A DNA stretch of 37,086 bases from Candidatus Bathyarchaeota archaeon (GTDB lineage Archaea > Thermoproteota > Bathyarchaeia > Bathyarchaeales > DTEX01): positions 1 to 37,086 of the forward strand of contig JAGTQA010000074.1 in the NCBI GenBank assembly GCA_018396975.1, in the 5' to 3' direction. Shown here piece by piece: positions 7,560 through 16,777 of this stretch (position 1 is the stretch's first letter; each line of letters opens with the position of its first letter). Made by a program: the position numbers and the translations under genes. Under the pieces are notes generated by a model. That model was not told the DNA's origin, searched no databases, and saw only the letters and a program-made list of their open reading frames with translations.

Positions 7560-9386
7560 TTAGAGGAGTATGAGTAGAATTGCTAGGGTCAGCCCAAATA
7601 GTGGAAAGAGGGCGGCGAGACTCCCAGCCCTCCTCGAGACTTTATCAGTTAATAGGCTCAGCTCATCAATCTGCATCTCACCAATAACCTTAACGCTTGG
7701 AACAGTTATCTTAAGCCATGCAGCCTCAGCAGCCTCCATATTATTGAGCGCCTCCTTGATCGCCCGCCTAACACACCCAACTATAGCCTCATGCCCTATA
7801 ACCTCGCCAACCGGATGGTATCCCCTACCGCCCGGGGCAACGGCATTAACGGCATGAGTGTCTGTTGTGAATACTTCGCCGCAATCTATGCCTAAATCCC
7901 TAATGTCTGTGAGAATCTTATCGCGGAGACCGGACACCATATTGTTCCCATCCACCGTTATGTAAGCAGTTCTCTGACCATCCACCTCAATAACTATCGC
8001 CGTTATACCGCCCGGCCCCATACCATCTTTAAGACCTAAACCCTCTGGAATAGATTTTCCGGCACCAACCCTAGGGGGACTAGCCGAGTACTTAAGTTTA
8101 CTTGCCCTCTCCAGTGCTGCTGTGGCAGCGCTCTTAATTGCGGATACAGCCCTATCCATTTTAAATGGTCCATTTATACTGTTGTGCGCGTCTATGGCTA
8201 TTGCCCAAAGAAACCCCTCTTCCCTAGCCTTCCGGAGTATTATATCATTTAGCTCTAGGGGTAGATCCTCCATTGTTTCTGGGGCAACGGTTAGGGTTAG
8301 TAGGGCGCATCCATTAAATACTTGACAGCCAACTTTAGCCCCCTCCATCTCAACATATATGAATGGGGTCACTTTAGTGGAGAAGTCTCCGCAAAAATCC
8401 CTTACAGCGCCGATTAAAGCCTCCAAAACCTTCCTATTCTCTCTTTGGGAGGCTAAATCGAGCTCATGCCCAGATATCCCATGCGGAACCGAGACTATGC
8501 ATTGGAGGTTCCTCTCAAGGGCCTCCTCTATCAGGCCAGGTAGGGGGCTACTCCCAATATTCCTGAAGGGTCCGGGGTGGAGGTTCGGTATGACCATAAT
8601 GGCCTTCATTCTACGCCCATCCATACTCCTGAACATAAGCATAGATATGTTTATGCTGCGCTCCTCACCCAACCGCTCGAGTATCTCCTCAAAGGGGTGC
8701 TCTATGCCTTCAGTCCAATCGGCTAGGAATGCCCTAAACAATTTTAGCGATGGTATTCCTAGGGTGATTAATCCGGCCCTATCTAAGATCGCAGTATATA
8801 GCCGGATGCTTAGGAGGGAGAGGAGGATGGATATGAGGGTGTAGATGGCGAACTGTGTGGTGTTACTCATCTTAGTGGCGTATATGGTGAGTAGGGCTAG
8901 AAGCGGCTGAATAATTCCGGATAAAACCTTCAATACGTCCCTAGAGAATGATATGGAGCATGTTACAAGTAGGCGTAGGCATAATGCTGCAAAGAAGCCT
9001 ATGAAGAGGATTTTTACGGGCAAGTCCATGTCCGAGATGAGGAGCGCGGTTAAATTGGCTAGGAGGGCGAAAACTGAGAGGAGGAGGTTAGATGAGAATG
9101 ATAGGAAGAAGATTCTTTTAGCATTTAGGATTATATCTCCCCGAAGAAGGATCTTAAGCGCTAGAAAATCGGCGAGCAATGTGGTTATGAGCAGCATTAG
9201 CCCAATCAAGAGCCCACTAAAAACCCACTGAAGCGATGGGGTGAAGGGTATATTTGCAGCCAAACCCAAAACTAGACTTCCAGCACATAGCAAGATTAAT
9301 GTAACCCTATAAGATGGGAGCTTGAATAATGAGGAGTAATGCCTAACCGCTAAATCAATACTATCTCTATGCCAACGCTCCACCAT
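7560..9386 (-). CDS. DUF2070 family archaeal membrane protein
   Basis: N-terminal TM segments plus 'VIPNLHPGPFRNIGSSPLPGLI', 'VPHGISGHELDLASQ', 'AIDAHNSING'. Start at the internal ATG (MVERWHRDS) preferred because the listed start overlaps the Sec61-beta gene. Confidence 0.8.
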   Translation of the reverse strand: MVERWHRDSIDLAVRHYSSLFKLPSYRVTLILLCAGSLVLGLAANIPFTPSLQWVFSGLLIGLMLLITTLLADFLALKILLRGDIILNAKRIFFLSFSSNLLLSVFALLANLTALLISDMDLPVKILFIGFFAALCLRLLVTCSISFSRDVLKVLSGIIQPLLALLTIYATKMSNTTQFAIYTLISILLSLLSIRLYTAILDRAGLITLGIPSLKLFRAFLADWTEGIEHPFEEILERLGEERSINISMLMFRSMDGRRMKAIMVIPNLHPGPFRNIGSSPLPGLIEEALERNLQCIVSVPHGISGHELDLASQRENRKVLEALIGAVRDFCGDFSTKVTPFIYVEMEGAKVGCQVFNGCALLTLTVAPETMEDLPLELNDIILRKAREEGFLWAIAIDAHNSINGPFKMDRAVSAIKSAATAALERASKLKYSASPPRVGAGKSIPEGLGLKDGMGPGGITAIVIEVDGQRTAYITVDGNNMVSGLRDKILTDIRDLGIDCGEVFTTDTHAVNAVAPGGRGYHPVGEVIGHEAIVGCVRRAIKEALNNMEAAEAAWLKITVPSVKVIGEMQIDELSLLTDKVSRRAGSLAALFPLFGLTLAILLILL

Positions 9387-9454
9387 TATAATTACTTCTC
9401 CAACATTAGTGGGAGGTTTCCCACTTAAAGAATAAACTTGAACAGCCCTAAATA

Positions 9455-9631
9455 CTAGGCTGCGAGCTGTATAATTATGCATATAATGATGAATACTATG
9501 GCCAATATGATTAGCGTTCTGGGCTTTATCTTAACCCCCAAACTCTCCTCCTCAAAGAACCTTAGTAGCCCGGCGCTTGAGGCCGGCGCCGGGGCGGTCC
9601 TAGACCTCCGCCTCTCCCTCCTACTACTCAA
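9455..9631 (-). CDS. Preprotein translocase subunit Sec61-beta (SecG-equivalent)
   Basis: 'APASSAGLLRFFEEESLGVKIKPRTLIILAIVFIIICIIIQL'; SAGL-RF-EEE motif plus one C-terminal TM. Likely TTG start at 9631. Confidence 0.88.
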   Translation of the reverse strand: MSSRRERRRSRTAPAPASSAGLLRFFEEESLGVKIKPRTLIILAIVFIIICIIIQLAA

Positions 9632-9688
9632 GCCAGCCCACCAAATCCAATAGAAAACAAGACTCAACTAATTAATTTTTCTATCCCC

Positions 9689-11323
9689 TTAGATTTCCAC
9701 CCTTTCCTTCCCAAGCTTCCTGTCTAGGCATGCTTTAACGAAGCCGTAATATTCTGGGCTCGGCTTTCCAGGTCTGCTCTTGAACTCGCCGTGGAATTGT
9801 GAGGCTAGAAAGAAGAATTTGTCCGGTATCTCTAGTATCTCCATCCGCCTCCCATCAGGGCTTCTTCCGGAGAATACTAGTCCATGTCTCTCGAGAATCC
9901 CTATATATTCTGGGTTGACCTCATACCTGTGCCTATGCCTCTCATATATTTCCGTTGACCCGTATAGTTTATGGGCGAGAGTCCCCTCCTTCAATATTAT
10001 TTTGTGGGCTCCTAGGCGCATCGTTGCCCCCTTATATGCCACCTTATACTGCTCCGGCATCAAATCTATGACCGGATGCTGGGTGTTCTCATCTATCTCT
10101 GTGCTATTTGCATCCTTTAGTCCGCAAACGTTCCTCGCGAACTCTACAACAGCGAGCTGGAAGCCGTAACAGATCCCGAGGAAGGGTATATTATGCTCCC
10201 TAGCAAACTTTATCGCCGCAATCTTCCCGCCAGTGCCACGTGGGCCGAAACCATAGGGAACGAATATACCATCATACTTCTCTAAATCATTAATTTTCTC
10301 CGGGTTCTCCTCAAATGTCTCCGCCTCAATATAGTCTATTAGGACTTTTGTGCTGCATGCTGCGCCAGCATGCTTAAAGGCCTCATTCATACTGACATAG
10401 CTATCTGTTAGCCCAGTGTACTTCCCAACTAGGGCTATTTTAATGGTGTATTTGCAGTTCTTTAGGACCTCAACAAAACTCCTCCAGCTCTCAATCTTCT
10501 CTTTATCTAGGCGGTTTGGAACCAGGCCTAGTCGCCTACATATATAGTCGCCCATTCCCTGCTCATCTAGGATTAATGGAACCTCATATATTGATGGCAC
10601 ATTATATGAGCAGAACACTGCCTCCTTAGGTATTGTTCCGAAGAGGGATATCTTCTCGAGGACTTCTTTGCTGATCATTCTTGTGCATCTTGAGACTATT
10701 ATGTCCGGCTGGATTCCTATCCTACGCAGTTCATTAACGCTGTGCTGGAGCGGTTTGGTCTTCATCTCGGAGGTTACGTCGAGTATTGGGACGAGGGCAA
10801 CATGTATGTAGAGTGTGTTCTCATAGCCCTCCTCTAAGCGCATCTGCCTGATGGCCTCTAGGAAGGGCAACCCTTCTATATCACCAACAGTTCCACCACA
10901 CTCGGTTAGGACGACATCCGCCCCAGACTTCTCGGCAACAACACGTATTCTACGCTTGATCTCATCGGTTATGTGGGGGATTATTTGAACACACCTGCCT
11001 AGAAAATCCCCCCTCCTCTCCCTCTCAATAACCGTCTGATAAACCTGCCCAGTCGTAATATTATTCTCCTTAGAGAGGTTTATGTCTAGGAACCTCTCAT
11101 ACCAGCCTAGATCTAGGTCGGTTTCACCACCATCATCCGTAACAAAGACCTCGCCATGAATGTAGGGGTTCATTGTTCCAGCATCAACATTCACGTAAGG
11201 ATCTATCTTAATCGCCGTAACAGAGAATCCCCTAAACTGGAGCATCTTACCCACGGATGATGTGACTATACCCTTCCCAACAGAGCTTAGGACTCCGCCA
11301 GTAACAAAGATGTATTTAACCAT
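9689..11323 (-). CDS. pyrG: CTP synthase
   Basis: MVKYIFVTGGVLSSVGKGIVTSSVGKML; C-terminal GATase 'FLGICYGFQLAVVEFARN' and 'ASQFHGEFKSRPGKPSPEYYGF'. Confidence 0.97.
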   Translation of the reverse strand: MVKYIFVTGGVLSSVGKGIVTSSVGKMLQFRGFSVTAIKIDPYVNVDAGTMNPYIHGEVFVTDDGGETDLDLGWYERFLDINLSKENNITTGQVYQTVIERERRGDFLGRCVQIIPHITDEIKRRIRVVAEKSGADVVLTECGGTVGDIEGLPFLEAIRQMRLEEGYENTLYIHVALVPILDVTSEMKTKPLQHSVNELRRIGIQPDIIVSRCTRMISKEVLEKISLFGTIPKEAVFCSYNVPSIYEVPLILDEQGMGDYICRRLGLVPNRLDKEKIESWRSFVEVLKNCKYTIKIALVGKYTGLTDSYVSMNEAFKHAGAACSTKVLIDYIEAETFEENPEKINDLEKYDGIFVPYGFGPRGTGGKIAAIKFAREHNIPFLGICYGFQLAVVEFARNVCGLKDANSTEIDENTQHPVIDLMPEQYKVAYKGATMRLGAHKIILKEGTLAHKLYGSTEIYERHRHRYEVNPEYIGILERHGLVFSGRSPDGRRMEILEIPDKFFFLASQFHGEFKSRPGKPSPEYYGFVKACLDRKLGKERVEI

Positions 11324-11475
11324 GCTGGAGCATCCCCGCGTAAACAAGAAATAAGATTTGTGAGAACTTATTTAAAACAGTAATGTTAATGATTTTTAGC
11401 GTCTCTCCTGAACGAAAAATTTTTCTTTTCAGAGACCTTATATATCTGGATTCATCTGTTGAAGGGGAATCCAAT

Positions 11476-12504
11476 ATGAGGATTGGCGTCCTAACTGGTG
11501 GTGGGGATGCACCGGGGCTTAATGCTGCAATAAGGGCTATTGTAAAGAAGTGTGAGAGGTATGGGTTTGAGGTTCTGGGGATTAGGCGCGGATGGGCTGG
11601 GATGCTTGAGGGAGACGCTGTTCCACTGAAATATGAGAATATTAAGGATATAATCTCTATGGGTGGGACAATAATAAAGACTTCTAGGACCAACCCTCTA
11701 AAGCAACCAGATGGAATAAAGAGGATATCTGAGAACTTTAAGAAGCTCGGTCTAGACGCTCTTATAGCCATAGGCGGCGATGACACATTAAGTGTTGCTA
11801 AAGCTCTAAGCGATGCCGGATTAAATGTTGTTGGAATTCCAAAAACAATTGATTATGATGTTCCGGGAACCGAGCATACAATAGGCTTTGACACGGCGGT
11901 TAATGAGGCCATGCACCAGATAGAGAACATTAAGGCTACGGCTGACGCCCATGAGAGGGTCTTCATCGTTGAGATAATGGGTAGGCACGCTGGCTGGATA
12001 GCACTATATTCTGGGCTTGCGGCTGGCGCAGACCTAATATTAATACCTGAGGAGCCTTTCAGCATAGAGGATGTGGCGGATTTCGTGAGAAAGAAGCTCG
12101 AGAGCGGGCAGAAATCACTCGTTATAGTTATCGCGGAGGGAGCCCTAATAAAGGGCTATAAGGGGCCGATAACAAAGGACATGAAGGTCGACCAGTTTGG
12201 ACATGTTTATCTCGGCGGCATAGGCGAGTTCCTAGCGAAGGAGCTCGAGAAAATATTGGGGATTGAGACTAGATATGTTGTCCCAGCACATACTATTAGG
12301 GGTGGCTCGCCGACTGCTCTAGATCGAGTAATCGCCACAAGATATGGTCTTGCAGCAGTAGACCTAGTTAAGGAGGGCAGGTTTGGCTTAATGGTTGCGC
12401 TTAGGGCTGGAAAAATAACCGCCGTCCCGCTTTCTGAGGCTACTGGAAAGACTAAGCAAGTTGATCTAGAATTATATCAGGAGGCTAAGGTCTTCTTCGA
12501 GTAA
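11476..12504 (+). CDS. 6-phosphofructokinase, sequence signature of the PPi-dependent type
   Basis: MRIGVLTGGGDAPGLNAAIRAIV; 'AIGGDDTLSVA' (GGDD, not GGDG) and 'PKTIDYDVPG' (PKTID, not PGTID). Confidence 0.9.
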   Translation: MRIGVLTGGGDAPGLNAAIRAIVKKCERYGFEVLGIRRGWAGMLEGDAVPLKYENIKDIISMGGTIIKTSRTNPLKQPDGIKRISENFKKLGLDALIAIGGDDTLSVAKALSDAGLNVVGIPKTIDYDVPGTEHTIGFDTAVNEAMHQIENIKATADAHERVFIVEIMGRHAGWIALYSGLAAGADLILIPEEPFSIEDVADFVRKKLESGQKSLVIVIAEGALIKGYKGPITKDMKVDQFGHVYLGGIGEFLAKELEKILGIETRYVVPAHTIRGGSPTALDRVIATRYGLAAVDLVKEGRFGLMVALRAGKITAVPLSEATGKTKQVDLELYQEAKVFFE

Positions 12505-12528
12505 CCTAGCAAATCCACTAAGCCCAAT

Positions 12529-13500
12529 TTAAACCTCAATATTTAAGCCCCGCTCCCTAAGGAATTTGTTTAGCTCGTCTCTGTAGGGTAGTGCAGTTAT
12601 TGCGCCATGTTTTGTGACGACTAATGCCCCAATGGCATTGGCAACCTTAACGCATCTCTCTAGGTCCCAGCCCCTAATCAAACCAACCAGCAGCCCAGCG
12701 TTCCATCCATCTCCAGCGCCGGTAGTGTCTATAGGCTTCACCTTGAATGCTGGCTCATAAATGCGCCGCCCATCCCAAGTCTTAACCAGCGCCCCCTTAT
12801 CGCCTAGCTTTATCCCAACCACGCTAACCCCATATTTTAGGGCTTTATCAGCAGCCTCATCTGGACTGCTCGTTCCAAATATAAATTCAGCCTCTTCCCT
12901 AGAAAATGTTGCTATGTCAGAGAGCTTAAGAACCGCGCTATAGAGCCTCCTTAGAGTTCTTTCAGATCTCCACACGTCGAGCCTTAAGGTTGGGTCGAAT
13001 GAGACCTTAACCCCCATCCTCCTAGCATGTTTTATGGCTGATAAAATAGCCTTCCTCGTCGGGTTCTCTGAGAGGGAGAATCCGGAAACATGTAATATCT
13101 TCGCGGAGGAGATATAGTCGTAGTCTATGTCTTCAGGAGAGAGGGAGTCAACCGATGTCCCCTTAACCCATGGGCTCCGATAAAATATGAAGGTGCGCTC
13201 ACCAGTTTCAGGATCATTTGCAACGAATGCTAATGTTGTCCTCACATTCCCCTTAACCCTAACGCGGGATACATCAACACCATTATCCCTAAGCTCCTTT
13301 AGTAAGAAGTGGCCGAAGGGATCATCTCCAACAACAGTGATCGCACCAGCCGTTAAGCCGAGCCTAACCACGCCGACAAGGGTATTCATCGGCGCTCCAC
13401 CAAAAAATTTTCTGAATGCCGAAGCCTCAAGGTATGAGACTGGCTCGGTGGCAATGAAATCTATTAAGACCTCACCTATGCCCACAATGTCGGGCTTCAT
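12529..13500 (-). CDS. PfkB-family carbohydrate kinase (fructokinase/ribokinase-like)
   Basis: 'GIGEVLIDFI', 'FGGAPMNTLVGVVRLG', 'DTTGAGDGWNAGLLVGL' anion hole. Confidence 0.9.
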   Translation of the reverse strand: MKPDIVGIGEVLIDFIATEPVSYLEASAFRKFFGGAPMNTLVGVVRLGLTAGAITVVGDDPFGHFLLKELRDNGVDVSRVRVKGNVRTTLAFVANDPETGERTFIFYRSPWVKGTSVDSLSPEDIDYDYISSAKILHVSGFSLSENPTRKAILSAIKHARRMGVKVSFDPTLRLDVWRSERTLRRLYSAVLKLSDIATFSREEAEFIFGTSSPDEAADKALKYGVSVVGIKLGDKGALVKTWDGRRIYEPAFKVKPIDTTGAGDGWNAGLLVGLIRGWDLERCVKVANAIGALVVTKHGAITALPYRDELNKFLRERGLNIEV

Positions 13501-13515
13501 CTAATCCCCTAGATC

Positions 13516-14802
13516 CTACCTTTTCCGCTCCAGCCTCTCAATACCATTCATATATGGTCTTAGAACCTCTGGTATTATAACCGATCCATCCCTCTGCTGG
13601 TAGTGCTCTAGGATCGCCATCATTGTCCTACTCGTCGCCAGCGCCGTGCTATTGAGAGTGTGAACATAGCCTTTAGGAGGCTTACCGGGCCCCTCACGAT
13701 ATTTTATGTTGAGTCTTCTAGCTTGGTAATCTGTGCAATTTGAGTTTGAACCTATCTCCCTAAACTTCCCATCAACCATCCAGACCTCGGTATCATATTT
13801 CTTGGCCGCAACCGTTCCTATATCGCCAGTGCATACATTAACTACGCGGTAATGTAATCCGAGCATCTGATACATCTCCTCGCAGTTGCGCTGAAGCTCC
13901 TCATGGATCTCCCAAGACTGCTCCGGTAGGCAGAAGACGAATTGCTCAATCTTATTAAATTGGTGCATCCTAAAGAATCCCTTAGTATATTTGCCGTGGG
14001 CTCCAATCTCCTTCCTAAAGTTCGTGCTGATACCAACAAACTTCAATGGGAGATCACTTTTATCTAGAGTCTCATCCATATACATTGCCGCTATTGGATG
14101 CTCACTTGTGGCAATTAAGTAAAGATCTTCGCCTTCAATCTTATACATGACGGTCTCGAAGTCTGCTAGGTCCACTACGCCCTCATAGGGTTTTCTGCGG
14201 AGCATGAAAGGCGGCTCAACAAGTATAAAGCCGCGCTTCCTAAGAAAATCTATTGCAAACCTCTGGATGGCTAAATCTAGGAGGACAAGCTCTTCCTTAA
14301 AGTAGAAGAAGCCCGATCCCGCAACCTTATTCGCCCTATCCTCATCGACTAAGCCGAGCTCTTTGGCTATTTCTATATGGCTCTTTGGTTGGAAGTCGAA
14401 TTTAGGCGGTGAACCCCACCTCCTAATCTCAACATTATCATTCTCGTCCTGCCCATATGGAACCGACTCGTGGAGGAGGTTTGGTATGCGCATAAGTAGG
14501 TTTATGGATCTCTGCCTATACTCTTCAACCCTATCCTCAAGAGCCTTTATCTCATTCTGTAATTTCTCCGCTTCCATAAGCAGCCGACTATCGACCTCAC
14601 CCAACTTCTTTATCTGGGCTATCTTAACACTAAGCTCATTCCTCTTTCTCCTAAGATTATTCAGCTCGGTTTGGAGGATCCTCCATTGCCTATCAGTCTC
14701 TATGAGCTCATCTAGTATCCTTAGTTTTTCCGGGTCGTTCCTCCGCCTAATATTCTCCCTGACGAATTCCGGATTCTCCCTTATTAGCTTGATATCGATC
14801 AT
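13516..14802 (-). CDS. serS: Seryl-tRNA synthetase (common class II type)
   Basis: N-terminal coiled coil; class II motifs 'FRKEIGAHGKYTKGFFRMHQFNKIEQF' and 'HTLNSTALATSRTMMAILEHYQ'. Confidence 0.96.
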   Translation of the reverse strand: MIDIKLIRENPEFVRENIRRRNDPEKLRILDELIETDRQWRILQTELNNLRRKRNELSVKIAQIKKLGEVDSRLLMEAEKLQNEIKALEDRVEEYRQRSINLLMRIPNLLHESVPYGQDENDNVEIRRWGSPPKFDFQPKSHIEIAKELGLVDEDRANKVAGSGFFYFKEELVLLDLAIQRFAIDFLRKRGFILVEPPFMLRRKPYEGVVDLADFETVMYKIEGEDLYLIATSEHPIAAMYMDETLDKSDLPLKFVGISTNFRKEIGAHGKYTKGFFRMHQFNKIEQFVFCLPEQSWEIHEELQRNCEEMYQMLGLHYRVVNVCTGDIGTVAAKKYDTEVWMVDGKFREIGSNSNCTDYQARRLNIKYREGPGKPPKGYVHTLNSTALATSRTMMAILEHYQQRDGSVIIPEVLRPYMNGIERLERKR

Positions 14803-14924
14803 CTCTGGACACCTTGTGAATCTCTCTAAAGGATTAGAATAGCACTAAAGTGCGATATAAAGTCATCTTATCAGCAAACCTTTAATATAACCCATCCATT
14901 ATTTCTGGGTTCGGTGGTAGCTCG

Positions 14925-15611
14925 GTGTCGAAGAGCATCCGGGTTAAGGATAAGTGGCGTAGCAAAAAATGGTATACCGTCATAGCCCCACCATACTTTG
15001 GAGGCGTCGAGATAGGCTCTATACCAGCTGATGACCCCCAGAAGATCCTCGGGAGGGTTGTTGAGGCAACCCTATATGATATAACGGAGGACTTCGCACA
15101 CCAATATCTTAAGACATACTTTCAAGTTATAGGTGTGGATGGTAAGAGGGCCCTAACAATATTTAAGGGGCATGAGTATTCTAGGGACTATCTCAGGAGC
15201 CTAGTTAGGAGAAAGACAACTAAGGTTGATGGAATATTCGATATTACAACGAAAGACGGCTATAGATTGAGGGTTGCAGCATGCGCCTTCACAACGACCA
15301 GAATAAAGACCTCACAGGAGAGGGAGATACGCGCAATAATGAGGAGGATTATTGAGGAGAAGGCCAAGACGCTCAACTTCGACCAGTTCGTTCAGGAAGC
15401 CGTCCTCGGCAAGATAGCCTCAGACATATATAATGAAGCCAAGAAGATAGCCGCACTACGCCATGTTGGGATAAGAAAGACGAAGCTCCTCTCGAAACCC
15501 GAGATTCTTGAGGTTAAGGCCATCGAGAAACCTATAGAAGCGGCTGAGGAAGCCCAGCCTGAAGGGGATGAGTCAGCCGAGACCTCTCTCAGCCAAGAGG
15601 ATGCGGAATAA
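14925..15611 (+). CDS. rps3ae: 30S ribosomal protein S3Ae (eS1)
   Basis: 'DKWRSKKWYTVIAPPYFGGVEIGSIPADDP..ILGRVVEATLYDITEDFAHQYLKTYFQV'; GTG start. Confidence 0.95.
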   Translation: MSKSIRVKDKWRSKKWYTVIAPPYFGGVEIGSIPADDPQKILGRVVEATLYDITEDFAHQYLKTYFQVIGVDGKRALTIFKGHEYSRDYLRSLVRRKTTKVDGIFDITTKDGYRLRVAACAFTTTRIKTSQEREIRAIMRRIIEEKAKTLNFDQFVQEAVLGKIASDIYNEAKKIAALRHVGIRKTKLLSKPEILEVKAIEKPIEAAEEAQPEGDESAETSLSQEDAE

Positions 15612-15617
15612 CATTAT

Positions 15618-16274
15618 ATGATTCTAAAAATGGGTCAATCATCTTCTTTCTTAAGGAGAAGGGTTGCTAGGGAAGCAGCCCTCCTACTATATACGCTGCA
15701 GGAGAGGGAGTTTAAGCAGGCTAAGGAGAGGGCTGCTAAAGCATTGGGCGTTAGGGTTCTACCAACCAACCTAGAGGTTGCTGAGGAGCTGGACTCTATC
15801 GCTGATGAGTATGAGGGCGATGCGAGATGGGAGCGCCTAATACGTATGCGTAGGGAAGCCCTCGAGATAATGGAGGCTCTTAAGGATTTTAGTCCTAGGC
15901 TTATAGGCAGCGTTTGGAGGGGGACTGTAAACAGGAATAGCGATATAGATATAGTAGTCTTCTCGCAAAGTAGCAGATCCGTTATAGAAGCCCTTAGGGG
16001 GAAGAGCTTAGAAATAGTGGGGGTTGAGAGAACACCCGCCGCTAAGGACGGGAGCGGTGAGGCAACGCACATATTTATTAAACTTCCATCTGGAGATGAG
16101 GTTGAGGTGGTTGTGAGAGGCCTTGAAGATATGAATAGGGAGGAGCGCTGCGAAATATATGGGGATGTTAAGAGGGGGCTAAGCCTAGATCAGCTGAGGG
16201 AGGTTTTGCGAAGTAATCCGCTCCAGAGGTTCATTCCAAGAAAGAGGGAGAGTCTGGGTGAAGTGCAACCCTAA
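15618..16274 (+). CDS. Nucleotidyltransferase-fold protein (archaeal)
   Basis: 'LIGSVWRGTVNRNSDIDIVVF' = GS-x-RG...SDIDI motif of the MNT/pol-beta-like NTase superfamily. Confidence 0.75.
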   Translation: MILKMGQSSSFLRRRVAREAALLLYTLQEREFKQAKERAAKALGVRVLPTNLEVAEELDSIADEYEGDARWERLIRMRREALEIMEALKDFSPRLIGSVWRGTVNRNSDIDIVVFSQSSRSVIEALRGKSLEIVGVERTPAAKDGSGEATHIFIKLPSGDEVEVVVRGLEDMNREERCEIYGDVKRGLSLDQLREVLRSNPLQRFIPRKRESLGEVQP

Positions 16275-16307
16275 AAAATGTTTTAAGTATGGTTCACCAA
16301 GAATTTT

Positions 16308-16679
16308 TTGATGGTGTGGAGCAGGAGAATAATGGAGATAGATAAAGAGCAATTTAGGAAGATGTTCCCAAACCTCGCTAGGGAGATTGAGGGTGGAGAG
16401 AGCAAGATAACGATATCTTCTGTAAGGCTGGATCCAGAGGAGGGTGAGAGGGCTGCCTCAAAGAAATTTGATGGATACAACCCAGACGTGATCGACTTTC
16501 TAAGAAGATGCGATAATGAGGAGCAGGCTGAGGAGATAATAGCCTATCTGGAGAGGCGGGGTGAGATAAGCCACCAGTACGCCTCAAGCCTAAGAAAGCA
16601 GCTTAAGGAGAAGGGTGTTAGGAGTTTTGGGCCAAAGAAGGGCGAAGCATATTATCTTAGGGAGGCTGGATACAAGTAG
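16308..16679 (+). CDS. Conserved archaeal protein, DUF2095-like
   Basis: 123 aa; 'FRKMFPNLAREI', 'DFLRRCDNEEQAEEIIAYLERRGEISHQYASSLRKQLKEKGVRSFGPKK'. Confidence 0.5.
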   Translation: MMVWSRRIMEIDKEQFRKMFPNLAREIEGGESKITISSVRLDPEEGERAASKKFDGYNPDVIDFLRRCDNEEQAEEIIAYLERRGEISHQYASSLRKQLKEKGVRSFGPKKGEAYYLREAGYK

Positions 16680-16777
16680 CTGAGATCATAGTTACGCGTA
16701 ACTTTTAAAAGGCTATAGGATTACATATTCCCTAAACTGTCCAATCTCCTAACAATACGTAATGGGGCCTGCATAAG

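Noticed and set aside
8359-8844. 161-aa plus-strand ORF
   Set aside because: Antisense within the DUF2070 gene, no family features.
11316-11786. 156-aa minus-strand ORF
   Set aside because: Antisense to the phosphofructokinase start and overlapping pyrG; no motif.
14363-14842. 159-aa plus-strand ORF
   Set aside because: Antisense to the serS 5' region; Ser/Phe/Leu-rich mirror translation of the coiled coil.
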